From assembly GCA_021205375.1 (NCBI GenBank), contig JAJPXR010000033.1, positions 1 through 10,548 on the forward strand: DNA of 10,548 bases, given 5' to 3'. Positions 4,625 to 10,548 of this stretch are shown here, in pieces. The position numbers were made by a program, and so were the translations under genes. How positions within the stretch are numbered: position 1 is the stretch's first letter; every line of letters begins with the position of its first letter. Under the pieces are notes generated by a model that worked only from the letters and a program-made list of their open reading frames with translations, was not told the origin of the DNA and did no database searches. The stretch is from Clostridiales bacterium (GTDB taxonomy: Bacteria; Bacillota; Clostridia; Oscillospirales; Oscillospiraceae).

Positions 4625-5662
4625 TTACAATTTCGTCTGAATATCTGCGATGAGCTGCTCCAGCGCCTCATCGGTGGTGGCCCAACTGGTGCAAAACCGC
4701 ACTGCGTCCCGGCCTTCCTCCACCGGCTCCCAGTAGGAAAACTGGTATTTTTCCGCCAGCGCCGCTTGCTGAGCGCGGGACAGAATGGGAAACTGCTGGT
4801 TGGTGCGGGAATCCAGCAGCATGGCGCAGCCCTTCTCTTCGAAGGCTCGGCGCAGGGCCATGGCCTGGCGATCCGTCTTTTCTCCCAGGGCCTGATACAA
4901 TCCGTCCTCAAAAAGCGCCTCAAACTGGATGCCCAGCAGACGGCCTTTGGCCAGCATCCCGCCCCGCTGCTTGATGGTATAGCGGAAATCCCGGTTCAGA
5001 GCCGGGTCGGTGATGACCAGCGCCTCTCCGAACAGCGCCCCTACCTTCGTTCCGCCGACGGTGAAGGCGTCGCACAGGGCGGCATAATCGGGCAGGAACA
5101 GGTCATTGCCTTCTGCGCCCAGGGCGTAACCCAGCCTGGCCCCGTCCACGTAGAGGGGGACGTGCCACTTGCGGCAGACCTGGCTGATTTGGGTCAACTC
5201 GGCTTTGGTGTAGAGGGTGCCGTACTCCGTGGGGTTGGACAGGTAGACCATCCCCGGCTGGACCATATGCTCGGCGTTGCCGTCGGCGTAGTGGCCGCCG
5301 ATGGCTTGGTCGATGGCCTCGGCTGTGACCTTTCCGTCCCGGTGGGGGAGGGCGAGGACTTTGTGGCCGGTGGCCTCCACCGCGCCGGTCTCGTGGACGT
5401 TGATGTGTCCGCTGGCGGCGGAGAGCACTCCCTGCCAGGGCCGCAGTCCCGCGGCGATAATGGCAGTGTTCACCTGGGTGCCGCCCACCAAAAAGTGAAC
5501 ATCGGCGCCAGGGGCCTGGCACTGGGCCAAAATCAGTTCTCTGGCCCGCTGACAGTGGGGGTCCACCCCGTAGCCGTCGGTCTGCTCCAGGTTGGTCTCC
5601 AGCAGGCGTTCCATAATACGGGGGTGCGCGCCCTCCGCGTAATCACATTCAAAATGCAGCAT
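4625..5662 (-). CDS. ltaE: Low-specificity L-threonine aldolase (PLP enzyme)
   Basis: This 345-residue fold-type I PLP enzyme of the beta-eliminating lyase/threonine aldolase family cleaves L-threonine or allo-threonine to glycine and acetaldehyde in the cytosol. Visible landmarks are the early DYAEGAHP (7-14), GGTQVN (60-65), SGHINVHETGA (84-94), the PLP-nitrogen aspartate D173 in YVDGARLG, and the Schiff-base lysine K206 in TVGGTKVGA. Length is typical for the family. It begins 20 bases after the stop of the C39-like peptidase gene, behind GAGG, with no promoter between, so it is probably the second gene of that unit. The functional link to the peptidase is unclear. Some clostridial relatives are annotated only as aminotransferase class I/II-like, but threonine aldolase is the best call. 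Confidence 0.9.
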   Translation of the reverse strand: MLHFECDYAEGAHPRIMERLLETNLEQTDGYGVDPHCQRARELILAQCQAPGADVHFLVGGTQVNTAIIAAGLRPWQGVLSAASGHINVHETGAVEATGHKVLALPHRDGKVTAEAIDQAIGGHYADGNAEHMVQPGMVYLSNPTEYGTLYTKAELTQISQVCRKWHVPLYVDGARLGYALGAEGNDLFLPDYAALCDAFTVGGTKVGALFGEALVITDPALNRDFRYTIKQRGGMLAKGRLLGIQFEALFEDGLYQALGEKTDRQAMALRRAFEEKGCAMLLDSRTNQQFPILSRAQQAALAEKYQFSYWEPVEEGRDAVRFCTSWATTDEALEQLIADIQTKL

Positions 5663-5682
5663 CCATTTTCCTCAACTTTTTG

Positions 5683-6756
5683 TTATTTTTCGACAGAGTA
5701 ATACCAAATGTTTTTAATTTGGCTGCTAAGGGTATCATAGCTCCAGGTCTGGCCGCTGCGAATCAGACTGTTGGGGTCGTTGACCAGGAATGCCCCGTCG
5801 CTGTAGCCGTAGATGACGATAAAGTGACCGGAGGCGGTGAAATCGCCCGGCCCCACCGCACAGATCAGCGGGTGGCCCGCCTCCAGCATCTCCACCATGT
5901 CGCTCTCAGAGACATACATCTCCGTACCGGTCAGGCCAAAATGCGCACAGCCCTCACTCATCAGCGTCCATGCGGACCCGACCCCGTCGGTATAATATCC
6001 CGCCTGGTCGGCATAGTTGGCCACCGCCAACGGGGTCATGTCCGCGTCGCCGGTCAGGTACAGGGCCACCATCGCCAGGCAGGTGGGACCGCAGCCGGTG
6101 TAGCCCAACAGACCGTCGCCGTATTCTTCATAGCCCCAACGCTCGTCCCACTGGAGCAGAAGGGGGACCTCACCGCTCTTGGCCTCCGCGCTCAGGTCGA
6201 TCTTCACATCCTGGTCGTGGTTGGCCGGATAGTCGGCCACAAAGTCGATGGTCTCGATGTTATTGATGACCAACTGGAGCAGTCGTTCCGGAATGGCGTC
6301 CTCGCTCTGCTCTCCCATGGTGGTCTGCTGTCCGTCCACGGTCAGGGTCGCGTTTTCGTAATAGGAGAGGATGGTCTCCACCTGGTCGGGGTACTCGTTC
6401 AGCAGAGCGTAGATCTTTCCGGCATAGCCGCTGTCCCCAGCGAACTGGGTGATATCGACCTCGACCTCCTCCACTGTCGTTGCTGCATCGGTCTCGTCTT
6501 CGCTCTCGTCCTCAACAACGTGCTTGACAACACCCCGGATAAAGGTGACGTACTCCGGCTCGTTGGCCTCGGCCTCCGCCGCGTCCCGGGCGGCTTCTCC
6601 CACAGCGTAGGTCACCCGGCTGACCATCTTACCGGTCATGTGGAGGGCAAAGAGCAGAGCAATGCCACACAGCAGATATTCAACTCGCATCCAGGGCCGC
6701 TTTTTCTCGTGCCCGACGTCCCGTCGGGGTGGCCGCCGTTTCCGCTGCCTCTGCAC
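5683..6756 (-). CDS. Membrane-anchored C39-like cysteine peptidase
   Basis: This 357-residue protein has a basic N-terminus, one hydrophobic helix (about 27-41: EYLLCGIALLFALHM), an acidic linker (about 60-100) and a C-terminal papain-like domain. The latter shows the C39-type triad: Cys222 in GYTGCGPTCLAM, His311 in GHFIVIYGY and Asp327 in VNDPNS. The short basic N-terminus followed by one helix predicts an N-in/C-out anchor with the peptidase outside the cell. C39-like (C39_2) proteins of clostridia are mostly surface or secreted peptidases of unknown substrate and, unlike bacteriocin exporters, have no ABC part. The start is GTG at 6756 with GAGGGG 6 nt upstream. It is the first gene of a likely two-gene unit with the threonine aldolase. 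The promoter is at 6793-6821. The middle region (about 100-200) is unrecognised. Confidence 0.87.
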   Translation of the reverse strand: MQRQRKRRPPRRDVGHEKKRPWMRVEYLLCGIALLFALHMTGKMVSRVTYAVGEAARDAAEAEANEPEYVTFIRGVVKHVVEDESEDETDAATTVEEVEVDITQFAGDSGYAGKIYALLNEYPDQVETILSYYENATLTVDGQQTTMGEQSEDAIPERLLQLVINNIETIDFVADYPANHDQDVKIDLSAEAKSGEVPLLLQWDERWGYEEYGDGLLGYTGCGPTCLAMVALYLTGDADMTPLAVANYADQAGYYTDGVGSAWTLMSEGCAHFGLTGTEMYVSESDMVEMLEAGHPLICAVGPGDFTASGHFIVIYGYSDGAFLVNDPNSLIRSGQTWSYDTLSSQIKNIWYYSVEK

Positions 6757-6792
6757 AGAAACCCCTCACTTTCTGGAATTTGTCAGAATTTC

Positions 6793-6821
6793 ATTATATC
6801 AGGGAACAAGCCAGTTGTAAA
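6793..6821 (-). promoter_or_regulatory. Promoter of the C39 peptidase-threonine aldolase unit
   Basis: Reading minus: TTTACA (6816-6821), a 17-nt spacer and TATAAT (6793-6798). It lies 37 bases before the GTG start and immediately past the upp terminator. Confidence 0.75.
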
Positions 6822-6857
6822 TGACAGGTTTCCCCAAAATCTGCTTGGACAGAGAAA

Positions 6858-6891
6858 GGGCTGCGTCGGCCTTTCCAAACCGACACAGCCC
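6858..6891 (-). terminator. Terminator of the tsaE-tsaB-upp operon
   Basis: A 12-bp stem (6858-6869 with 6880-6891) is fully paired on the minus strand with one G-U. On the plus strand the same position is a C-A mismatch. It is followed in the minus direction by CUUUCUCU. The strand bias assigns it to the minus-strand operon. Confidence 0.85.
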
Positions 6892-6949
6892 TATCACCTG
6901 TTCGGCGTGTCGCGCCTTTGACAGGCAAGCTATTTGTGTAATATTTCCC

Positions 6950-7594
6950 TTACTTGGTGCCAAAAATGCGGTCTCCGGCGTCGCCCAGGCCGGGAACGAT
7001 GTAACCGTGCTCGTTCAGGTGGTCGTCCAGGGCAGCCACGTAGATCTCCACGTCCGGGTGGTCACGGGCGATAACATCCAGCCCCTCCGGGGCGGCGATG
7101 ATGTTCATCATGGCAATGTTCCGGCAGCCATAGTCCTTCATGAACTGAATAGCGGCAGTAGCGCTGCCGCCGGTTGCCAGCATGGGGTCCAGGATGATGA
7201 CATCCCGTTCGGCGATGTCCGTCGGCATTTTGCAGTAGTACTCCACCGGCTCCAGGGTCTCCGGGTCCCGGTACAGACCCACGTGGCCCACCTTGGCCGA
7301 AGGCAGCAGGGACAGCACGCCGTCCACCATGCCCAGCCCTGCCCGCAGAATGGGCACAATGGCCACCTTTTTGCCGGTGAGGACCTGGCATTTGGCCACG
7401 CCGCAGGGAGTGGTCACTTCCACCTCTTTGGTGGGCATACGACGGGTAGCCTCGTAGGTGATGAGGCTGGCGATCTCCGACACCACAGCCCGGAACTCCC
7501 TTGTGCCGGTGTTCTCGTCCCGGAGGATGGCCAGCTTGTGACTGATGAGCGGATGCTCAAGGATGTGAATTTTGTCGTTTCCTTTATAGTTCAT
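6950..7594 (-). CDS. upp: Uracil phosphoribosyltransferase
   Basis: This 214-residue cytosolic salvage enzyme makes UMP and pyrophosphate from uracil and PRPP. Family landmarks are ILRAGLGM (83-90), the PRPP loop LDPMLATGGSA (135-145), NIIAAPEGL around 164-172, and the C-terminal uracil-binding GYIVPGLGDAGDR (197-209). The length is normal. The start is the ATG at 7594, with GGGAG 8 nt upstream. A GTG at 7600 overlapping the tsaB stop is too close to that site. The gene begins two bases after tsaB ends, with no terminator or promoter between, so it is the last gene of a tsaE-tsaB-upp operon ending at the hairpin 6858-6891. Confidence 0.97.
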   Translation of the reverse strand: MNYKGNDKIHILEHPLISHKLAILRDENTGTREFRAVVSEIASLITYEATRRMPTKEVEVTTPCGVAKCQVLTGKKVAIVPILRAGLGMVDGVLSLLPSAKVGHVGLYRDPETLEPVEYYCKMPTDIAERDVIILDPMLATGGSATAAIQFMKDYGCRNIAMMNIIAAPEGLDVIARDHPDVEIYVAALDDHLNEHGYIVPGLGDAGDRIFGTK

Positions 7595-7596
7595 GT

Positions 7597-8334
7597 TCAC
7601 TTCTCCCTTTCAGTTGTATTTCCCGATTTTTTGGCGGATTCCTTTGCCAGCCGTTCCCGCTCTGCCTGGCTCAGCCGCAGGTAATTGGCCCCCAGCGCGC
7701 CGCCGGAAACGGTCTTTCCGACCCGCGCCTGCTCCAGAGCGCAGCGGGCCACGCCGTAGGCGTGCTGATAGCGGAGGTTTGGGGAAACCAGGCGCAGGTC
7801 CAGCCCCAATTTCTTACCATAATCATAACACATTTGCGCCCCATCGCCAACTACAAACCGGATTTTTTTTCGAGCTTCTTCGTCCCCGAAGAGCTGCTCC
7901 AGAGAGATGGCCCGGTCCTCCGTCAGCCGAAGGGGGCCGTTTTCGGTCAGTTGAAACAGGGCGTTGTAGACCTGATTTCGCCGGGCGTCCATGGCGCAGC
8001 AGACCACGCCCTCCGCCAGACCGCACAGGTTCCAGGCCATGGCCTCCAGGGTGGAGACCCCCGCGCAGGGCAGCTCCCCCGGCCAGGCCAATCCCTTGGC
8101 GGTGGCGATGCCAATGCGCAGACCGGTAAAGGAGCCGGGGCCGTTGGCTACGGCGATCAAATCCACGTCCTCCAGCGCCGTACCGCAGTTGCGCAACAGC
8201 GCCTCGCACATGGGCATCAGGGTGCTGCTGTGGGTCAGGCCGCTGTTTTGGTAGGACTCCGCCACCAGAAACTCGTCCCGGCACAGGGCTACAGACGCGG
8301 CCTTGGCTGAGGATTCAATGGCTAAAATGTTCAA
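7597..8334 (-). CDS. tsaB: tRNA t6A37 threonylcarbamoyltransferase subunit TsaB
   Basis: This 245-residue protein of the ASKHA/Kae1-like fold begins NILAIESSAKAASVAL and has the diagnostic NGPGSFTGLRIG (64-75). TsaB is the inactive homolog of TsaD. It scaffolds the TsaD-TsaB-TsaE complex that moves threonylcarbamoyl to A37 of ANN-decoding tRNAs. The chosen start is TTG at 8334, whose TG overlaps the tsaE stop (TTGA), with GGAGG five bases upstream and the expected N-terminal strand following at once. The next in-frame ATG (8445) would overlap tsaE by about 115 bases and add an arginine- and glycine-rich stretch not found in the family. The C-terminal 20 residues are charged and variable. rimI and tsaD, frequent neighbours, do not follow here. 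Confidence 0.95.
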   Translation of the reverse strand: MNILAIESSAKAASVALCRDEFLVAESYQNSGLTHSSTLMPMCEALLRNCGTALEDVDLIAVANGPGSFTGLRIGIATAKGLAWPGELPCAGVSTLEAMAWNLCGLAEGVVCCAMDARRNQVYNALFQLTENGPLRLTEDRAISLEQLFGDEEARKKIRFVVGDGAQMCYDYGKKLGLDLRLVSPNLRYQHAYGVARCALEQARVGKTVSGGALGANYLRLSQAERERLAKESAKKSGNTTEREK

Positions 8335-8759
8335 CGTTCCTCCACCCCCTCGATGGTGATGACCCGCTGGTCGTCGGTCGCGCCCCGGCGCAGGTCCACC
8401 CGGATGACGCCGCTTTCCAGCACATCTGCCGCCACCTCGCTCCACTCCACGGCGCAGACGCCGTCTCTGGCCAGATAGTCCTCCCAGCCGATGTCGTACA
8501 GCTCTTCCGAGGACCCCAGGCGGTACAGGTCAAAGTGGAACAGGGGCAGTCTGCCCCCTTCGTACTCGTTGACGATGGTGAAGGTGGGGGAAGTCACCCG
8601 TTCCATGATGCCCAACCCAAGGGCCACCCCGCGGGTGAAAGCGGTCTTGCCCGCCCCCAGGTCGCCGGTGTAGGCGATGATATCCCCAGGGCGGAGCTTT
8701 TGGGCCAGCGCCTGGCCCAGCGCCTCGGTCTCCGGGGCTGAATTGGTTTGATACTGCAT
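8331..8759 (-). CDS. tsaE: tRNA t6A37 synthesis ATPase TsaE
   Basis: This 142-residue P-loop ATPase has the Walker A GDLGAGKT (32-39), TSPTF (56-60), HFDLYRL (75-81) and VEWSE (104-108), all standard TsaE motifs. It binds the TsaD-TsaB dimer and its ATPase activity is needed for repeated t6A synthesis. It is the first gene of the operon. The ATG at 8759 has only a modest GGAG about 11 nt upstream. The promoter at 8798-8827 is close by. The gene overlaps tsaB by four bases (TTGA), so the two are probably translationally coupled. Confidence 0.96.
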   Translation of the reverse strand: MQYQTNSAPETEALGQALAQKLRPGDIIAYTGDLGAGKTAFTRGVALGLGIMERVTSPTFTIVNEYEGGRLPLFHFDLYRLGSSEELYDIGWEDYLARDGVCAVEWSEVAADVLESGVIRVDLRRGATDDQRVITIEGVEER

Positions 8760-8797
8760 GGTTTTTCAACTCCAGCGTTATTCTTGTTCGTACTGGT

Positions 8798-8827
8798 ATC
8801 ATACCACATTTCCACAAAGGATGTAAA
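8798..8827 (-). promoter_or_regulatory. Promoter of the tsaE-tsaB-upp operon
   Basis: Reading minus: TTTACA (8822-8827), an 18-nt spacer and TATGAT (8798-8803) with an extended-10 TGG. The -35 box lies directly against the metA terminator stem. Confidence 0.7.
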
Positions 8828-8828
8828 G

Positions 8829-8866
8829 AGCGGCGCACCACTCGTTCTGCCGAGTCGTGCGCCGCT
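8829..8866 (-). terminator. Terminator of metA
   Basis: A 10-bp GC stem, AGCGGCGCAC (8829-8838) with GTGCGCCGCT (8857-8866), continues after one mismatch into ACTCG/CGAGT. It lies 20 bases past the metA stop. Reading minus only CUUUACAU follows, a short U tract. Reading plus, GGTTTCTTTTT follows. Confidence 0.75.
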
Positions 8867-8885
8867 GGTTTCTTTTTAGAAAGGG

Positions 8886-9821
8886 TCAGCTATTTTTCCT
8901 GTGGCTGATCTCCTTGGGGTCGTAGGGGGTGGTCTGGTAGACGTAGTAGTTCAGCCAGTTGTTATAAATCATCTGGCCGGTGGAACGCCAGGTGACCACC
9001 GGCGGCTGGGTGGGGTCGTCGTTGGGGAAGTAGTTCTCCGGGATGGCGATGGGCAGCCCCTTGTCCACGTCCCGCCAATACTCCCTGGCCAGGGTGTCCG
9101 CGTCGTACTCCGGGTGACCCAGCATGAAAAAGCGCTTGTTGTCCTTGCTCTTGGCCATGAACACACCGGCCTGGGGGGAGGTGGACATCATCTCCAGCTC
9201 CGGCACCTTGCGGATGTCCTCCTCGTGGACCTCAGTGGCACGGGAGTGGGGCGCATAAAACACGTCGTCCAGTCCCCGGAACAGGGGAGACTGCTTTTTC
9301 TCCGGCACCGGCGTATGGGGGAAGATGCCGAAAATCTTGTGGTCCACGTCATACTTGGGCACGCCATAGTGATAGTACAGCCCGGCAAAGGCCCCCCAGC
9401 AGACGTGCATGGTGGAGTGGACGTGGGTGGTGGTCCAGTCCATGACCTCGCACAGCTCCGGCCAGTAGGCGGCGCTCTCACAGGGGACGTGTTCCAGAGG
9501 CGCGCCGGTGATGATCATGCCGTCGTAATAGCGGTGTCGAATTTCATCAAAGGTGATATAGAAGGAATCCAAATGGGTCCTGTCATGGCTGGGCTGGTAA
9601 GAGGCCATTTTCAGAAACTCCACCTGAATCTGCAAAGGCGTGTTGCTGAGCTTGCGGAGAAACTGGGTCTCCGTCACGATTTTGGTGGGCATCAGGTTCA
9701 AAATCAGCACCTTCAGCGGGCGAATGTCCTGGTGCAGGGCGCGGAACTCGGTCATCACAAAGATGTTCTCGTTTTCCAGAGTTGTTCTGGCGGGAAGGGA
9801 ATCAGGAATTTTGATTGGCAT
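8886..9821 (-). CDS. metA: Homoserine O-acetyltransferase, MetA type
   Basis: This 311-residue MetA-family enzyme acylates homoserine, the first committed step of methionine synthesis. The catalytic cysteine is C141 in MHVCWGAFAG, the His/Glu pair is H236 and E238 in GHPEYD, and the oxyanion lysine is K47 in LMPTKI. At the acyl-donor position the sequence reads TGAPLE, with E110. Family studies associate Glu here (residue 111 in other numbering) with acetyl-CoA use and Gly with succinyl-CoA, so acetyltransferase is expected despite the usual succinyltransferase annotation of MetA. The start is ATG at 9821 behind AAGGAGGAG. An in-frame ATG at 9857 lies in the leader and is rejected. The gene is monocistronic, with its promoter at 9965-9993, a possible leader ORF at 9839-9925 and the terminator at 8829-8866. 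No SAM riboswitch or T-box is recognisable in its leader. Confidence 0.95.
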   Translation of the reverse strand: MPIKIPDSLPARTTLENENIFVMTEFRALHQDIRPLKVLILNLMPTKIVTETQFLRKLSNTPLQIQVEFLKMASYQPSHDRTHLDSFYITFDEIRHRYYDGMIITGAPLEHVPCESAAYWPELCEVMDWTTTHVHSTMHVCWGAFAGLYYHYGVPKYDVDHKIFGIFPHTPVPEKKQSPLFRGLDDVFYAPHSRATEVHEEDIRKVPELEMMSTSPQAGVFMAKSKDNKRFFMLGHPEYDADTLAREYWRDVDKGLPIAIPENYFPNDDPTQPPVVTWRSTGQMIYNNWLNYYVYQTTPYDPKEISHRKNS

Positions 9822-9838
9822 AAAAATGCTCCTCCTTA

Positions 9839-9925
9839 TCAAATCGTTTGGCCCCATTGACCGGGCAGAAGAAAATCAGAATCGTATGAGCCGTAAACCG
9901 GCATTCGCAGCACCATTCCAGTCAA
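9839..9925 (-). CDS. Possible 28-aa leader peptide upstream of metA
   Basis: An ORF in the metA leader starts with TTG at 9925, 8 nt after a GGGAGG site. It could also start at ATG 9916 or, without a ribosome site, at ATG 9946. It ends with TGA at 9841-9839. The predicted peptide begins MTGMVLRMPVYGSYDS and includes methionines at positions 4 and 8. Its stop runs straight into the metA ribosome site (TGATAAGGAGGAG), an arrangement suited to translational coupling or attenuation. No homolog is known to me, so it may be chance. Confidence 0.35.
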   Translation of the reverse strand: MTGMVLRMPVYGSYDSDFLLPGQWGQTI

Positions 9926-9964
9926 AACGGGAACCTCCCTTCTCATGTTGGTTAGAATAGCTTT

Positions 9965-9993
9965 ATCATAGTGCATTCAAACAGAAAATGCAA
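9965..9993 (-). promoter_or_regulatory. metA promoter
   Basis: Reading minus: TTGCAT (9988-9993), a 17-nt spacer and TATGAT (9965-9970). The start would be near 9958, giving a leader of about 137 nt. Confidence 0.65.
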
Positions 9994-10133
9994 GGTGTAT
10001 TGTGAAAATTGCGGATTTTTCATTTTTTGTCCTCTCCTTGCGGACATCTGCCTGTAGGCGATGCAAAATAAGCTGCAAAAGAGGACACACACGGCTCGGT
10101 CAGAAAAAGCGTGAAATCTTCGAAAAAAAGCTG
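9994..10133 (+). other. AT-rich gap between the metA and rrn promoters
   Basis: No gene is supported here. The stretch holds T and A tracts, an 8-bp inverted repeat TGTCCTCT (10028-10035) / AGAGGACA (10080-10087) around a small GCC-TGTA-GGC hairpin, and an A-rich run just before the P1 -35 box that could act as an UP element. Confidence 0.4.
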
Positions 10134-10163
10134 TTGACAAACGAATCATCAGCGTGGTATATT
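10134..10163 (+). promoter_or_regulatory. Probable rRNA operon promoter P1
   Basis: TTGACA (10134-10139), an 18-nt spacer and TATATT (10158-10163) with GCGTGG before the -10. An A-rich tract precedes the -35. The downstream bases AACCAAG resemble those after P2. Confidence 0.8.
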
Positions 10164-10312
10164 AACCAAGCGCTCAGGAGAGCGGGTCAAAACCCGGCAA
10201 AACCCCGGAGAACGGACTGGAAAAGTTCCGGGACAAGGGAGCGGATTTACGGCGGGAGGAAAGAAGTCCTGGATGGACGGTTCGCCTCTCGAAAAAAATC
10301 TGAAAAAGGGGC

Positions 10313-10341
10313 TTGACAATCGCTCAAAGGCGTGGTAAGAT
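10313..10341 (+). promoter_or_regulatory. Probable rRNA operon promoter P2
   Basis: TTGACA (10313-10318), a 17-nt spacer and TAAGAT (10336-10341). It shares with P1 the upstream CGAAAAAAA tract, the GCGTGGTA core at the -10 and CCAAG at the start region. Tandem strong promoters of this kind are typical of rrn operons. Confidence 0.8.
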
Positions 10342-10347
10342 ATCCAA

Positions 10348-10548
10348 GTTGCAAGACGGAGCGGAAACGCAGCGGACCTTGCAGCGAGGACTGTGTACCT
10401 TGTAAATTAAACAACGTGAAACAAACTTGAAGCACCAGATAAGATTCTTTAAAGCTTGAAAGTCACCGTAAAAGGTGACAGACCAAGTTAATTTCGGTTC
10501 TATGTCAAGAGTTGGGGCAGAGAAAAATAACCCTCAAAAATAGTGAAG
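10348..10548 (+). ncRNA. Probable rRNA operon leader upstream of 16S rRNA
   Basis: After P2 the transcript carries no ORF but has small stems: TGCAAG (about 10350) with CTTGCA around GCG-GAAA-CGC, and GTCACC (10462-10467) with GGTGAC (10474-10479). A boxA-like TGTACCTTGTAAA (10394-10406) resembles the Gram-positive antitermination element TGTTCTTTGAAAAC. The conserved start of 16S rRNA is not in the window, so the downstream identity is inferred. Confidence 0.65.

Noticed and set aside
4487..5701. Plus-strand open frame opposite the threonine aldolase
   Set aside because: It begins inside the antisense promoter of locus 2 and has no recognisable domain. It is a shadow of the minus-strand PLP enzyme.
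8335..8445. ATG start for tsaB at 8445
   Set aside because: It would overlap tsaE by about 115 bases and add a non-conserved Arg/Gly-rich segment. The TTG at 8334 gives the family N-terminus with a GGAGG site.
5680..9860. Long plus-strand frames opposite the C39 peptidase, upp, tsaB and metA
   Set aside because: All lack ribosome sites and motifs and mirror well-identified minus-strand genes.
9822..9960. SAM riboswitch or T-box upstream of metA
   Set aside because: I looked for the SAM-I core and for T-box and specifier signatures in the minus-strand leader and saw none. Only a leader ORF and a small GCCG/CGGC hairpin are visible.
1..10548. CRISPR array, tRNA genes, insertion sequences or phage genes
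   Set aside because: No regularly spaced direct repeats, cloverleaf-like sequences, transposase frames or phage-type proteins were seen on either strand.

Overview
The window looks like a chromosomal segment of a GC-rich anaerobic Firmicute, most likely a gut clostridium of the Oscillospiraceae (Flavonifractor/Oscillibacter-like). The basis is GC-rich coding DNA, strong Shine-Dalgarno sites, consensus SigA-type promoters in AT-richer gaps, an oxygen-scavenging FprA flavodiiron protein, and the gene repertoire. The genus is an inference. No phage, transposase or CRISPR array is visible.

Layout. Bases 1-130 hold the last codons of an unidentified gene and its terminator. Bases 146-490 form a compact type I toxin-antitoxin-like locus: a 28-residue holin-like toxin ORF with an antisense RNA gene facing it. 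Bases 541-1834 (minus) hold a Ca2+/cation antiporter under an apparent yybP-ykoY (Mn2+) riboswitch. comF follows on the plus strand (1946-2680). A 300-base gap carries palindromes and two mutually exclusive hairpins, and then comes the flavodiiron gene fprA (2983-4146). A second toxin-antitoxin-like locus (4216-4519) has the same promoters and architecture as the first but encodes a different 27-residue peptide.

The rest is mostly minus strand. A C39-like surface peptidase gene and a threonine aldolase gene form one unit (6821 down to 4625). tsaE-tsaB-upp form another (8827 down to 6858), coupling tRNA t6A synthesis genes to uracil salvage. metA (homoserine O-acyltransferase, with the residue typical of acetyl-CoA users) has its own promoter and a possible leader peptide (9993 down to 8829). 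The right end, reading plus, carries tandem strong promoters and a structured leader with a boxA-like element. It is probably the start of an rRNA operon whose 16S gene lies just past the window.

The protein-coding genes are ordinary housekeeping or stress genes. The most unusual material is RNA-level: two sibling sense/antisense small-peptide loci. In both, the toxin ribosome site can be hidden in a hairpin, the 5' end can pair with the 3' end, and the antisense hairpin is intact (G-U pairs) where the sense version has A-C mismatches. Other points of interest are the Mn2+ riboswitch on a CaCA antiporter, the switch-like fprA leader and the metA leader ORF.
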